Shown here one piece after another: positions 25,241 through 38,769 of a DNA stretch of 64,000 nt; the stretch's first letter is position 1, and the number at the start of each line of letters is the position of its first letter. The position numbers and the translations under genes are program-made. This DNA comes from Toxotes chatareus. Taxonomy: Eukaryota > Chordata > Actinopteri > Toxotidae. The notes beneath the pieces are model-generated. The model worked only from the letters and a program-made list of their open reading frames with translations, ran no database searches and was not told the origin of the DNA. The DNA lies in assembly GCA_016801885.1 (NCBI GenBank), contig CM028888.1, positions 18,089,170-18,153,169 on the forward strand, written 5' to 3'.

Positions 25241-27300
25241 TTCACGGCAAAGGTAGTACAGAAGAGAATCAAAATTAAATAAAATAGGAGAAGGCGCTGT
25301 ACTAGCAAGCATACAAAGATTCCGTGCAGCTTTTACCAACTAAATTAACTAAATTAACCTTGAATTTCTTTCTCGGCGGTGTAGTGAGAAATGGAAAGCT
25401 GCTCACACACAGACAGGTTCACAGCACTGACAGTGAGTCAGAGAGACTGAATGGGTTTGCGGGGCAGGAAGGTGTGTGATAACCTGCCGTCCAAGCGTGA
25501 CACCGAATCAAATTTCATCAGAGACCCCTTACACAGAAACCACTGAGACAAAACTAGAAACACACGAATCGTGGGATTGATCGTGTCATATTTCAGTGTA
25601 AAAGCCTGAGTTCAGCTGTGTAGAAATCTGGTGACTGTGAAATCTACTCTTCTACTCAGAAACTGTCCAGACATTAATACACCTTATATCTAAGGTAATA
25701 TGCTTCAATGTTATTCCTCCCAAGATATTACTAATAAAAAATTAAGTTGTGCGAGATTCAAGTCCTCTTTCATTACAGTATCGAGACTCTCTGCTTTTTG
25801 CTTTGATCAATCCCTTTTGCCACCCTGTGCTGACTGTCATAACTCTGTTAGCAATAGGAAGGAAATGGCTGATTCTCATACTGTGCTCTTTAATTCAAGT
25901 TTTGCCGTGGTGTCATCTGTCTGTTTGCTCCCTCTGGCAAAGAGTTACATAAAATATATTAAGTTAACTGATTATTGTCACCCAGGCTCAGACAGAGAGA
26001 CGCTTGAGTGACTCACTAAACAATATACTGTTGTTAAAACTTCTGTAAAATTCACAGGAAAGATTTACAGTCCAACAGTAGCTCAGTTCACTAACATGTT
26101 GTCTCTATGTGCTCTTCTGCAGAGGACAGGCACTATAATGAGAAGTCAGCAAGGAGAAGACACTGACATTGAAAAACAAGATAGGACAGGTTATACAATA
26201 TACATTCAAGGCTTGCCAGCAAGAGGCAACTAGAATATATTAGAATAGACTAATGCCCTGCTTATCTTCTGTGACCTACACGCCAGACAGACAGTCAGGT
26301 AGAGACCACCAGATCCACCGGGACGAGAGCAGCAAGACGTGTAAATACAAACACATTCAAGGAGGAAGCACAGAACCGCAGTGGACCTTTGGGTGCTGCG
26401 TGTGTCCTCCGTGTCACCAGCACCCACTGCTTATTCCTCACTCCTGAAAGAAACTTCTTATCTGGCTGCTGTCCAAACAGGGACATTATCTGCTGCTACT
26501 ATTCACTTCAAAGACACATGAAAGCGCACACACATTAGACTGTGGCCTTACATAACCACAAACCTGTTTGATGTCACATTACCGTGCATAGCAGTGACAT
26601 CCACGCACAACACTGTGGGGAAAAAACACTTATTTTTCTTCTCTGCCAAGGCTGATGACTGCCTTCTTCCAGGTAAAGAGGCGAATACACAACAACAACA
26701 ACAACAAAATGCACCTAATAAATCTTGATTTGCCATCACAGCACTCATTTGTTTGAGTTGCTGGCCATGTTTGTCATTGATGAAACACAGGGACAGCAAA
26801 CATATGCTAGAAAAAGCTGAGAAGTACAGCTTAATTACAGATGCAGGCCCAAAGCTATACATCAGAACTACAGCTTTTCTGCGGTGTCTTCCTCCACCAT
26901 ATTCTTCATCAGCTTGTCTCCCACTTTCTTTTTCCATAAGTAAGCATTTTCCAGGAATAGCAAGTGAGCTGGTCTCTGTCTCGTCCCATGCAGGTAATAA
27001 TAATTCAGATGTGATCAGGCAAGCTGATGTAAATGAGGTGCTTATTTACAGCAACAGCCTGGAGCAGTAAACACTGACTGTGACCCACATACACTCACTG
27101 TAAATATTGTATACACATACAGGCACATACAATTTTTAATAGGCACTTGCATATATAGACGTAACCGTCCAGCTGAAGAGCGGAACAAAAATAGTTGGGG
27201 GTCAGTGTCCGGCTGAGCAGCGGTTTCACAGGTAAAGCCAAAAGATTATGGTCTAAACTGCATCATTTAATCACTGTGTGTTTGGAGGAAATGTGACAGA

Positions 27301-27322
27301 GTGTGTGTGTGTGTGTGTGTGT

Positions 27323-27373
<51 letters not shown>

Positions 27374-27374
27374 T
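27301..27374. repeat. (TG)n microsatellite with CG interruptions
   Basis: About 74 bases of alternating TG with GTGCGTGCG interruptions near 27322-27334. It accounts for the Thr-His repeat ORFs on the other strand. Confidence 0.97.
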
Positions 27375-29274
27375 CCCATAATGAAAGCATAACAAAGGGC
27401 AGTACATAACAGTGTGGTGTCTCTAGGAAATTGCCTTTTCACTGGCCGCACACAAGGAGAATTTCCATTTTCCCCTCTATCTACAGGTGAATGGAAATGG
27501 GGCTGGATAATTTCTTTTTCTCTCTCACACAGTGAACGCACACGTTTTCCTCGACCCACGGTCTGGCAGCACGGAGAAGGAAGCAGAGGGATGTCCAAAG
27601 CACGGATGTGACAGTGCAGTGAGGAGGAACCACAGACGAAGATAAAGGAATAGCAGAGCAATGTGTGAGCATGCCTGAGAATGGGCTTCTCTTTCTAAAA
27701 AAAAAAAAAAAAAAAAAAATCTTCATCATCTTTAACAGAAAATGAGTTGAAACAACATACAACACTGGGTATAGACAACAACAGATGGTCCACAAGAGTC
27801 TCCAGTGTTATGTCTCTAAATGTGCATTCACTTTCCTCTATTATTTCAACCCCTCTGAGTCCTCAAGGTGAGGAATCGTAGAGTGGAAGATGAAAGTTTC
27901 GAAGTTGTTGGGAGTTGAACTGTGCCAGCAATGAATCTCCTGGTAGTCAGCTGGGACCTGGCGGAGCATGGGCATAAACAGCAGGGACTCCATCCTAATG
28001 TGCTCTAGTCTGCACACAGCCATGCTGATAATTAAGCTCAGTGCACCTCTGGGAAATTATGCTAATGACGTTCCTCCGACTACCTACATTTCTCGAAACG
28101 TTTGGCTGAAGGTGATCATGTTCATGGCAGCAACTAAAACACAACTCCCTAATAAATGTTCCTGTAGAAGATTAAGAAAGAGAGAAAAGAGGGCAGTGGG
28201 AAGAGAGAGCGGAGAGATGAAGAAATAAGTTTTCAAAGATTAATGAAGCACTTTGGACGATAGACCTATAATTGCTAATATGTTTTTGATGTTGTATTTT
28301 CTTCAAAGATCATTGAGCAAAAGAGAGAGGAAAGAAAAGTGAGAGGGTGCCGGCACAGTTGGACAGGACATTTCCATCTGGACCCCGGTTTTACTGAAAG
28401 TGACAGACCAAAAAAAAATTTAAAAAAGAAAAGCCTCGAGAAACTCTAACCAGTTTAAACTGAAAGTGAGAGAATTTCAGGTGAGTAAATGAAGAGATTT
28501 GATCATCAATAGTCTGTGATGAACAACAGCTGCTACTTTTCAATAAAAGGATTAATAATTCAAAATCACACTGTTGGCTTGAGCTTGCTTTTTAGTTGCC
28601 ACAAAGGGGTGAGACAAACTGAGAGTGCGTGCTCAGAATGTCTACAAAGCTGGTTCGAAACCACCAGCGAATTAATTCAGTGGAAATGGTCCACTACTGT
28701 CAATGGAGGCAAAAACCTGTTGACCTTGAGAGCTGTACAAAAAATAGATCATAGGGTGAGAGAAAGAGAAAGAAAGAAAAGAGAAGGGAGGAAATAAAAT
28801 ACAGGGAGGCGGGGGAGATTAGCAGGGCAATAAAATAGCTTCTGCTATCTTTAGAGTGAGCAGGTCTGCCTGTGGACCGGTCAATCACGGCTCAGTAATC
28901 AGTCTGTTCCTCACTGAATCATTCAGGTTGCCCTGAGCTCACAAAGACGACCGCATAGCTGGTTAAACCCTCTGGTACAGAATGCACTTGGACATGTAAA
29001 TGTTTTGTTTACTCAATGTTTTTAACTTGTACAAGCGTTTTGCATCTGGGAGATAATATGAGATGATTAAGTGAAGCTTTAATGATTCTGTTTGTGGCAC
29101 TGCAGCAACAAGAGAATCATACAGATAAGAACAGAACAGACTCTGAGCATTAAAGATAAGACAGCAGGGATTTACAGTACGAGAACATGCCGTGAATACT
29201 CGCAACAAATAAAGAAATAAAGATGGTGTTGCAAACAAATTAGGTATTAATGAATTGAATAATTTAATATTTTT

Positions 29275-29690
29275 ATTTGCTTTCTTGCTGAGATCTACAT
29301 GAGAAGAGCTATGGCGCTCCAATATCTGTCCGTTAAATATAAAGCTGGAGCCTGCAGCCAGTTAGCTTAGCTTAGCATGAAGACTGGAAACGGGGGAACA
29401 GCTAGCCTGTGTTTCTTCAAAGGCAACAAAATCTGCCTACGAGCACCTGCAAAGCTGACAAATGTGTATTAATTTGTGAGCTTTACAGGTGTTGGTTGGC
29501 AGACATTTTAACCTTTGGACAGAACCAGGCTAGCTGTTTCCCATTGTTTCCAGTTTTAATGCTAAGCTAGGCTAACTGGATGTTGGCTCTATCTTAATAT
29601 TTGGCATACAGATATGAGAGTATCAGTCTTCTCATCAAAGAAAGCGAGTAAGCAAATTTCTCAAAATCTCAAACTGTTCCTTTAAAAGGG
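29275..29690. mobile_element. Palindromic miniature inverted-repeat transposable element (MITE), near full length
   Basis: Long imperfect inverted arms fold around about 29468. The left arm holds ATATCTGTCCGTTAAATAT, CAGTTAGCTTAGCTTAGCAT, GACTGGAAAC and CAGCTAGCCTG. The right arm holds the reverse complements in mirrored order (CAGGCTAGCTGTTTCC, GTTTCCAGT, ATGCTAAGCTAGGCTAACTG), ending GAAAGCGAGTAAGCAAATTTC. I recognise this as a non-autonomous element common in spiny-rayed fish introns, about 400 bp here and coding for nothing. The right arm is less decayed than the left. Confidence 0.85.
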
Positions 29691-32149
29691 TCGGTTTATC
29701 AAAATTACAAATTATCTCATTTACCACCAAAATGTACTTGATGTGGACAAATTTCACTGGTACAAACTGCTTTCTACAGAAAAACAGTCCTTAAAAAGCA
29801 GCTGACAGAAAAGAGACACTGCTGCTGAATTTTTCAACGAGAGGATAATGTATGCCGATTGCTGATTGAGGATAAGAGAGGAAAGAGAAAACGAAAGCAA
29901 AAGAAACGAATGAAAGAAAGAAAAAAGATGCACAGCATAGCATGCAGTTAGTAGAAAACCGCTTTTCGCAGCCTCCAAACAAAGACCACTTCAAGTGCTT
30001 GTCTCTCAACTCCCTGTGCATGCTGAGCCATCTGAAGTGATGCTTATGACTGTGAACCTCCATCCTGGGAACCCTGTAGCAATGACACATGAATCTCACA
30101 TGCTGCATCCAATCTATCATTTTAATTACTTCCAGTTCTATATCACCATCTATTTTTTATGTTGCAAATTAATTTACACCTCAGACAAATTGCTCGTCCT
30201 TGACGTCCTTATCCCTTATGAGGCAACCCACAGCACACAGGAGGCTGTGTGAGAGTGCAACCTAACTCAACCTAATCTGTCACTCAATCCATCCATCCCA
30301 CCTTGCAGATTGAATTAGCATGGGAGACAAAGTACCTCATACGCTTCAATAGGAAAATAAATAATAATAATACAAGAAAGAAAGTGGAGATTAGATTGAA
30401 GACATCAATCAACTTGCGCTCTCTGTGGCAATGGTGTGTGCGAGGAAACAGTCAGTGAGGAAACAATGGCTTATCTATAAGGTCTGTGCCTGTGCTGCAT
30501 GTGGACAGCTGCTAAAGATGATGCTTGTGTTTGTGTTTGTGTTTGTGTTTGTGTGTGTGTGTGTGTGTGTGTACATAGCCGTGCGTCTGACATTAACCCT
30601 GTGATTGTGTTGACAGCCCTTGGCCCTGAGGCTAAGCCCTTAAGCTAGACGTCTCCTGGGTTCAGGAGCTGCCTCGGGTTCAACGAGGAATGTCAGCCAT
30701 GAACGTCAGAACAACCCGGTGACACGGGTAGGTGCATTGTATATCCAGCTGTTCACAGTTCACATCTGTGTGCCATAGAGTCAGTGAGGAGAAAGGTAGA
30801 GCAGAACACACTACAATGAATATGATATAATCCTTAATTTCATGTCTCGTACAGTATGTATTATGCAAAGTAAGTTGTGGTAAATGCTAGTAAATGAACT
30901 AGTTCAACTTTATTTGTCTATAAGGTTATTTAAAAAAAAAACAAAAAAAAAAACAAAAACATATATCTAAATGTTTCTCTCTCTCCCATCCATGGCTATA
31001 GGCTATTTGGAGTTATAGACAGCAGGTACTTTGAGATATTATTTCCTATAAGAATATTTTTAAACTATGTAATTATCAATAATGTACAGTTTATTATTGC
31101 CAAGAACCAGGGCTTTAAATTTAAATTTGAGTCCTGACACATTTTGCTATCCCCTTCTTTAAAACTGTTACAGTCCGACGTGCCATTGAGAAGTTTTATG
31201 AGCCTGCCCCTGCTAAACACATACATGAGAACAGCCCAGAAAATACAGTGAATCTTGCTGAATAAATTTACATTTATACATAAACACAGTAACTACACAA
31301 GCTATTTGATAGAATATATTGTAGAACTCATAACCTCCCACAGAACACCACAGGTATAATGAAAAGTGCAGAATGCATGAATTCATGAGGCGTGCTAAGA
31401 ACAGAGTACTTATTCTCCAATTGAATGCTGCACATTTTTCAAATTGCAGAATGTATTTTCAATGAGTTTCCTTTGTTCTGGGGTTATACAGCTCACTTAG
31501 CACATAGACAACCCTGTAACTCAAGAGAGGAAATGTGAAAAGCCCCGCTACAGGAATTCACCTGTGTTGTGTAAATTAATTTTTGCATCCATAGACAGTT
31601 TTAAAAAGTGCTGCCTTGGCTGCGTGTTGTTTATGAAGCAGCGGAAGAAAGAAAGTGGATCAGTATGAATGTGATGTGTACAAGGCTGCTGCCGACAAAA
31701 GGAGATCAGGAGCCCTGCACCTGGGCGCAGCAACTATATACGAGCTCCCATTCATCAGTTTCTATACGTGTGTTGCAAATGTTCCTCTTTGTGTTGCCTG
31801 TGCAGTCTGCACACAGAACATCTGAACATAATAAATGAATGTCCCAATGTATGAACCCTCAGTCTGTTTAGAAGGGATTGAGAAAGAAAGGGTTGGCGGC
31901 GAGCAGAGAAACTGATACACTACTGAAATCACTTTTTTCATACCTCATTTCATTTTTTTTTAAATGAAGAAATCTGAAAATAACTGACCTGGTGTGGTTC
32001 AACTTATGTTTTCAATACTTTCAATACTGATGTTTATGAGCCTTTTCAGAGCTGTAAAAGCTCATAAACAAATAGATAAAGCCTTTCATTTTACTTTTTC
32101 TGTGAGAGTTCAGCAGGTGTGCTTTTTCTATGACTCATACACTGACGAC

Positions 32150-32258
32150 ACATCAGGAGCAATTTTGGGATTCAGTATCTTCAACCAAGAACACTTTGAT
32201 TGGAGGAGCTGGGGATCGAACCGCTGACCTTCCGATTAGTGGATGACCTGCTCTAGAC
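32150..32258 (-). mobile_element. tRNA-derived SINE fragment
   Basis: On the minus strand the sequence reads TAGAGCAGGTCATCC (A-box region), then CGGAAGGTCAGCGGTTCGATCCC (B-box region), then CAGCTCCTCCAATC and AAGTGTTCTTGGTTGAAGATACTG. This is the order seen in a tRNA-headed repeat common in teleosts. The 5' head and the 3' tail are incomplete, so it is a fossil copy. Confidence 0.75.
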
Positions 32259-32750
32259 TCGGCAGTGTGCATAGACTTGCTAAGTAAAATTTTAGTTCAC
32301 TAGCCACTCCTGCATGGCTGTAAAATGTCACATGGTTTGTTATGTTTTCCTGTGGAAAAGCTAAGTTACATTTTGCTCTTAGTACAAGAAAATGCAACTT
32401 ATCCTTGTGAAAACAGAAGTGCCCCAAGTTACAGCTGAGGTAAAGTGTTCTGTACAAAGAAACTGTGAGGAGGATGTTGCAGCGTCACAGCATCGGCCTT
32501 GAGGATTGTTATCGGACGTTATATAGAAACCTTTATGACGAGTGCAGGATGCAGCTGGGTGGAGGAATGGGGGGGGGCGGGAACAACATAATGAATCCCT
32601 GCAGGAGACATGGGGCCCTGCTGGGCTGCTGTAATGAAGCTCTGCCCTGCCACTGCTCTCTGACCCACTGGCATTAAGGAAAAATGGAAACCATTACCTT
32701 CAGCCTTCACCTCAATGGTCTACCAAGTGGGGGACCTGAAGCAGACATAG

Positions 32751-32904
<154 letters not shown>

Positions 32905-33602
32905 TGATTAGGAACGGGAGCAGGAATGGGGTTGAGGTAGAGACAAGTACAGCAGGGAATCCAGAGCAGACAGGACTCCTACTGTACATGAAGAATATGT
33001 CTGTCACAACAACAGTGACAGGCTGTAGTTGAGTGCAGGTGCAGGTGTTTGTGAGTCTTAACAGTCATCTAAACAAGTTTAGCCTGGACGTGCTTTATTT
33101 CAGACACACACACAGGAGATGTAGATGACGAGGTTTTAGAGAAGATGGAGGAAGGATGTTGTGTGTGTGTGTGTGTGTGTGTGTGTACAAGTTTGTGCTG
33201 TGTGTGTCTGTCTCAGTATTCCCCCACTAAGCCCATCCTTGGTTGAATGCATCGTATTAAGAGAAGAGTGTCTTTGTTTGTTGTGGATTTCCAACAGAGT
33301 AAACAGACCATGCGTTTCTCTGTGTGTGTGTGTGCTGTGCGTGTGTGTGTGGGTGTGTGTGGGTTTGTGTACATGATACCAACTACAGTTCATTTTATCA
33401 CATTTCTCAGCTGCATCTCGAAACCATTGTTCAGAAGTGTAGAAATCCACTGCACCCCAAGGGAACGGGAACAAAAGAGAGGCTTTGTCTTAATTCTCAA
33501 CGAATTACTATATTTATTTATTTATTTATTTTCAAGCCGCTTTCCTTCCTAAAGGGGACGTGTCAGTTGCAGCGGTCGCGTCCTCCACTGTTGGCTGGTT
33601 TC

Positions 33603-33845
33603 TCAAATTGGAGTGCTACTGGCCAGAGATGATTTGATCAGCAGATCTCTGGGATCACGTTCATTACAAGAGATGGAGCACCAGCGCAGCCTGCCACAGA
33701 TGAACCTTTTAGATAAGATGGGCTTCTTCTTCCCTTCTGCCATTGCTTTTCCTTTCTTTATCTTTTCATTAGTGTTCCCTTTCCTGCTCTCTGCTTCCTT
33801 CCTGACTCTTTCAATGGTCTTGTAGTATTTAGACCTGTCCGCCAT
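33603..33845 (-). other. Unassigned open reading frame, 80 codons
   Basis: It starts with ATG in a favourable context (GCATGG) and encodes a Lys/Arg-rich N-terminal half (MADRSKYYKTIERVRKEAES, then a KKGKAMAEGKKK stretch) and a Cys-containing end. I do not recognise it. It could be a fragment of a small basic protein gene, a degraded retrocopy, or chance. No splice sites, promoter or homologous neighbour support it. Confidence 0.2.
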
Positions 33846-34159
33846 GCTAAAATTATGGACAAAACTTCAGATTTCTCTGAAAACAAAGTCAAAAAATTAA
33901 AATTCTTGGCCATTACTTAAAACTTTAGGGTTGTGACATTATCCAGGAAAGTCCTGTGTTTCTGTGTTAGGTAACAATAAGTTTTATCGTTTAAAGAAAA
34001 CACTGAAACAGGAACATCAAGTGGAGAAAAACACTTCCAGAACCAGACCAGTCTCTTCTACACTCACCGTATTCCTTAAAAACTCTTTGCTCTTTCATCT
34101 CTTACATCTTTAATGAACATCTCCCTTCCCTCCTCTGCCAACTATGAGTAATGCACACA

Positions 34160-34195
<36 letters not shown>

Positions 34196-34604
34196 TACAC
34201 CCATAGACACACATCTTAATGACATCTTCTGAAGTGCTGCCCATGCAAACGGAGGAAGAAGGGACTTGAGCAGCTCCTCTCCACCTCACCCTACATCTTC
34301 TCACTGGACTTCTGACGTTTCTCTCTCAAAGCAAGATTCAGCCTTCTCTTCAATCGCACACATCTTTTCTTTAAACTAAGGAGCCAATCAGAAATCTACC
34401 TTCAGCCTCTCAATGCTGATAAATGGCTTCCGTCTCTGCCTCAATCGATCACATGCTTTCAGATCTGTAAATTAAGGCTTAGGTAACAAGAGTGACCAGA
34501 GAGGTAATCAAGAAGACCGCGGAGACACAAGGGAGACGAGCACTAATGCGGTCCTTGGTTACAGCAGCCTTCATGAAAGCAGTCGGAGCAGTGATGGTTG
34601 AGCT

Positions 34605-34647
<43 letters not shown>

Positions 34648-35734
34648 CTGCATGACATTTCTTGGGAACAGAGGCTTGGTAACAACAATCTGCTTCGTCC
34701 TCCATCTTTCTTTCTTTCTTTCTGTCACGCACACACACAGGGTGTCAGTGGTCAGGGTCAAAGGGTGACCTCTGTTCATTCAGGCGTGACTCTGGGGCTT
34801 AATCATACATACTTATTGTTTGGCCCCCAGAGCATCTATCATGGCAAAAATGACAGCCTGAAAAGACACGAGAGAGAGCATCTAGAAATAATGGCAACTC
34901 AGGAAATGCTCATTCAGTAGTAAAGGAGAGAATAAATGATTGTATACTGCTATTATCATTATTTACAGGCCACAGAGTTGAAGTTTGATGCTACATTATT
35001 AGGAAAATTGAAACACCTTTTACCAATTCAGTACCCTGATCTGCAAATTTTGCTGACAGCTTGCTTATTCTCCTCGAGTGTTTCACAGAACCTAATGGCA
35101 TCATGAATCATTTATAGTATTGTATGTCAACACACATACGCACACAAGTGTGATCCAGTGTAAATTACAAACACCAAAGTCCTGTGATTGGTTGCACCCT
35201 TCTGGTTTGCACCTGCATGGTTTTAAAGCTTGATGTAAACACTGCTTCCACTGACAAATACACACACACAGACGCGCTGATTGTCCTTCAATCACTGCTA
35301 TCACAACATGCTGATAGGTGGAGTGGATTCACTGTGAGAGGATGGGGGAGTGTGTTGGCTCTGTAATCACGTTTGTGTGTTTGCACATGACTGAGTTTAC
35401 CATCCCAAAGAATAGCTGGCTGTATTCTTGTGCTTGTTCTTATTTTAGTTTCCTCTGATCTTGATGCAGTTTCAGAAGTGTTTCCAGTAAACATGAATAA
35501 AAATCTGGATTACACTCCCAAAGTATTTACTTCCACCATCACGAAACACAAGATTCAGTGCACTTGCTGGAAAGTCTGGCATAGAGAAGGATGCATTTTC
35601 TGTGGTTCACACTTCCTCTTGTCCAGACCGGCCTGCTGAGCTATTTGTCAGGAGGGAGGGGGGGGGACTAACTCATCATCATCGCCCTGGGATGCGAGGT
35701 CAGAGAGGTGAGCTGGGTGGGTGGGAGGCTAGTG

Positions 35735-35800
35735 GGTGTAACACTGGGGATCAAACACATCAGCCTGGCTTCAGAGTATCATGCTCTGCCGACCACCTTC
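35735..35800 (-). mobile_element. Possible degenerate tRNA-like repeat
   Basis: On the minus strand GGTCGGCAGAGCATGATAC followed by GTTTGATCCCCAGTG resembles an A-box/B-box pair at roughly tRNA spacing. It is too diverged to assign, and no tail or target duplication is visible. Confidence 0.3.
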
Positions 35801-36678
35801 ACCACTCAGTATGTCACAGCGGAATCCCACTTATCCTCCAAGTCTGGGTTTGGTTTCAATTGGCCAAAATTGTACAACAGTTGGTTTGTATTTTTGCAGT
35901 TGAGTGCAGATTTCCACTGGTTGCAGCTGGTTCTGGCCACTCAACTGACACAGTGAAGTGCTCGCTCACTTGTGAGCAACTATTAAGTGTTATCACAACA
36001 GAATGGCGAGGCAAGCAGGGCAGCGTAAATAGAGCTGTTATCTTCCCCAGAAGCTGGGACAGTATGTGTTTGGATGAGTGTACACACACTGCACAGTCGA
36101 GTATCCACATTTGAGTTTCTGCAAGCTACACAGAGACACTCATCAATATAAAAATGATAATGAAAATATGAAAATGTGGCAAGCAGCATGTTTCAAGCTA
36201 TGATATAAAGGAGCTTTTGAATGCATGTATCTAGGATTTCAACAATCTTGTAAACACAAGCGAACACAGCTTTATCTCCACTCAAACAGTTTCTCGAGTT
36301 TCTTGGCACAAAGGGTGAAAAACTGAAAATCTAAAGAAGATTTATTCATCAGAGGGCTTTTAAAATTTCTGTTTTATTTCAGAGCTGCAGCTACACTCAA
36401 CCAAAGGGAGGAGCAAGGCCGCTTGGTTGTTACACTGTCTGTGGGAGGATGAATAGACAGGAGACAAAGCCAGGTGTAAAACTGGCTGGTCATGCTTTAA
36501 TAACAAGGTATAGTCCTTGTTTTTTACGGCCTTAAATCAGCACTTATCTCTTCCCTGTGTACAAACATTCCCACATCCCAAAAGCATTTCATGCGTGTCT
36601 GGAAAAACCTAAGAAAAAAAAAGACACGAGAAAGATGCAGAATTTCTATTGTTACAGGCTCCTGTGAAGCTCTAACCT

Positions 36679-36680
<2 letters not shown>

Positions 36681-36719
<39 letters not shown>
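36681..36719. repeat. (AC)n microsatellite
   Basis: Thirty-nine bases of pure AC. Confidence 0.97.
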
Positions 36720-36721
<2 letters not shown>

Positions 36722-36876
36722 TACACACAGCAATCCCCGAGTCACATAAACAGGGTGCTAGGTTCCCTAGAGTCAAATTATCATGATAACTGGGGCGTTC
36801 ATCACATAGCTGAAAGACTGGTTAACATCTCCAGTGGCTACTCTGTTAACAGCTTTATCACTAAGCAACAGCAGAA

Positions 36877-36917
36877 CCCCCCCCCCCCCCCCCCCCCCCC
36901 CCCACCCCCACCCCCCC
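36877..36917. repeat. Poly(C) tract followed by AC repeat
   Basis: About 27 consecutive C, then two further C runs split by single A bases, then ACAAACACACACAC. Such G/C homopolymers are rare in this otherwise AT-rich window and can form G-quadruplex or i-motif structures. Confidence 0.95.
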
Positions 36918-38769
36918 ACAAACACACACACTGTCCCTTTAAATTGTAATGGTGCTGTGTCTAATTTGGAGGGTGTTTGACAGACACCATTTTAATGACC
37001 AAGAGCCTGGGTGAGGACTTAAGCTGACAGAAGCATATAGGGCTTCTATCATGTCAAGGGAAAAAGACTCAGTACAGTCAAAAAAAAAGAAAAAAGAAAA
37101 AAGAAAGAGGCGTCTATGGAGAATGAGATGGGGGTGTTGCTCTTATCCTACCATTAAATCCAGGAGCTATGAATAACCAGCTAATACAGTTGGTGTTTCG
37201 GTCACATAAAATACACAAAATACAAAGAATTTACTGCAAGATATTGAAAACCAAGGCAGGCCCTCTCCCTGTCCTCAGCATAATGCTACGGCACTCTGGG
37301 AGTACTGAGTAGCATGTAATGAGAATAACCATGCAGCTTTAGTCATGAAATACCTAATTAGCCATTAGCATGCACTAAAAAGCAGCTATGAGACCATCAC
37401 TGTCTCTCCTCCACAATCCCCCACTGAGCTGATATAATACAGCACAGACTCAGAGGATCCTCACTGTGGGGAGAACAGTCAGCCTATCAGATGTCTCCTT
37501 CCACAGTTCAGGTCCCAGCAATGAGACCGTGATATGGTTTCTCATTCAGAGAGCTGGTCCAGCATGCCCACAAAAACTGTGGCCTCCTGTTCCTCTAATT
37601 TTGTGGGTCAATTACAATGAAGCTGTCTGCTGTTTACAAAAATGCAGCCGTAGTCTGTAGTTCAGATTATCCTCATTATGCTCAACACTTTGTGCAGAAG
37701 TGGAAAGAATGGACTTCAACTAAACATATATAAATATATACGTACACAAAGTCACACACAAGTGTTTGTGCTGGACTGCACTGCGTTCCCTCTAATTAAC
37801 AATTTTTTCCTCCCTGTGTTTTAGGATAATTAAGCAGTTCAATGTGGTGCCCATCTTGGCTAATGAGAGGTGATGCACTGAGACTGTGCATGTGCAGAAA
37901 AGACATCACAAACCTACCACTGAGTCCAAACAATACCATTATCCCAAAGGGGAAGTCCTCTTTTTTTTTTTTCTTCCCACATCCACAGGGAAGTCAGAGG
38001 TTGAGCTCAGCTGCAGGAAAGCACCATGGGGCCGGTACGGAGTCAGAGTCTTTCTCAAGGGCGGTACAGCAATGAGGACGATGGTCAAACTGAATGTGAA
38101 CCATCTGGTTGTGGGACGAGCAGATCTCTCTGCTCGCTGTTCCACCTTTCTGCCCTCCAACATTTCAACTGGTGTGTGTAGGTTTACACTGAATACATTT
38201 ACATTCATTAGCATTGACATTTGCGATTCTGGCGCATTGACGTGGCGTTTGGCTTGCACTGGGTGTGTGATTAGTTTATTGATGTCTGAGTTTGGAAACC
38301 ATTGAGTGTGTGTTTAGTCTGTAATGACGGTGTAATTTTGCCGGAGCAGAACCAGACAGAGGTGCTGCAGGACTGATGCGTCAGAGGTGAGAGACCCTGT
38401 CAGTGCCGTCATTGATTGAACAGCAAAAACAAACTGAATATGCAGACCTGAACTCTGAGATCTGGACAGCAGAGCGTGATGAATGTGTGAACTAAATATC
38501 ACCATAAAACCATCTGTAAAGCCGGTCACTGTGAATGACCAGCCAATGATTGCCTGGCTGGGTTCTTCTGTGTGAGTCAAACCTCACAGAGAGACATGCA
38601 TCCTTCAAAGCAAGCCTATATCAGACTACGACAGACTGACTTTTGCTGAACAGTGACCACTGTGGCTCACAATTCTCTCGAGTCAGTTCCCCTAAAGACA
38701 TCGTCATCAGTCAACTTGCCTGAAAGTGAGTGGACCACGAGCAGGTACCAACAAACATGTCTCCTTGTG

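Larger units (their letters stand above)
21605..29270. other. Gene-free stretch, possible intron or 5' flank of the LHFPL-family gene
   Basis: No coding exon supported. Contains a T17-type tract near 21994-22011, AC/TG microsatellites (25171-25240, 27301-27374), a 23-base A-tract (27697-27719), several purine-rich runs (28150-28230, 28750-28800) and otherwise mid-complexity sequence. ORFs up to about 130 codons are AC-repeat or composition artefacts. Confidence 0.5.

Noticed and set aside
26548..26937. 129-codon minus-strand ORF with a Cys run, considered as a missing LHFPL exon
   Set aside because: The Cys run comes from an AAC-type repeat (ACAACAACAACAACA), and the hydrophobic parts lack LHFPL motifs.
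35602..36114. 170-codon plus-strand ORF, the longest in the window
   Set aside because: Composition is arbitrary, it overlaps open frames in two other phases and a possible tRNA-like repeat, and no domain or splice context supports it.
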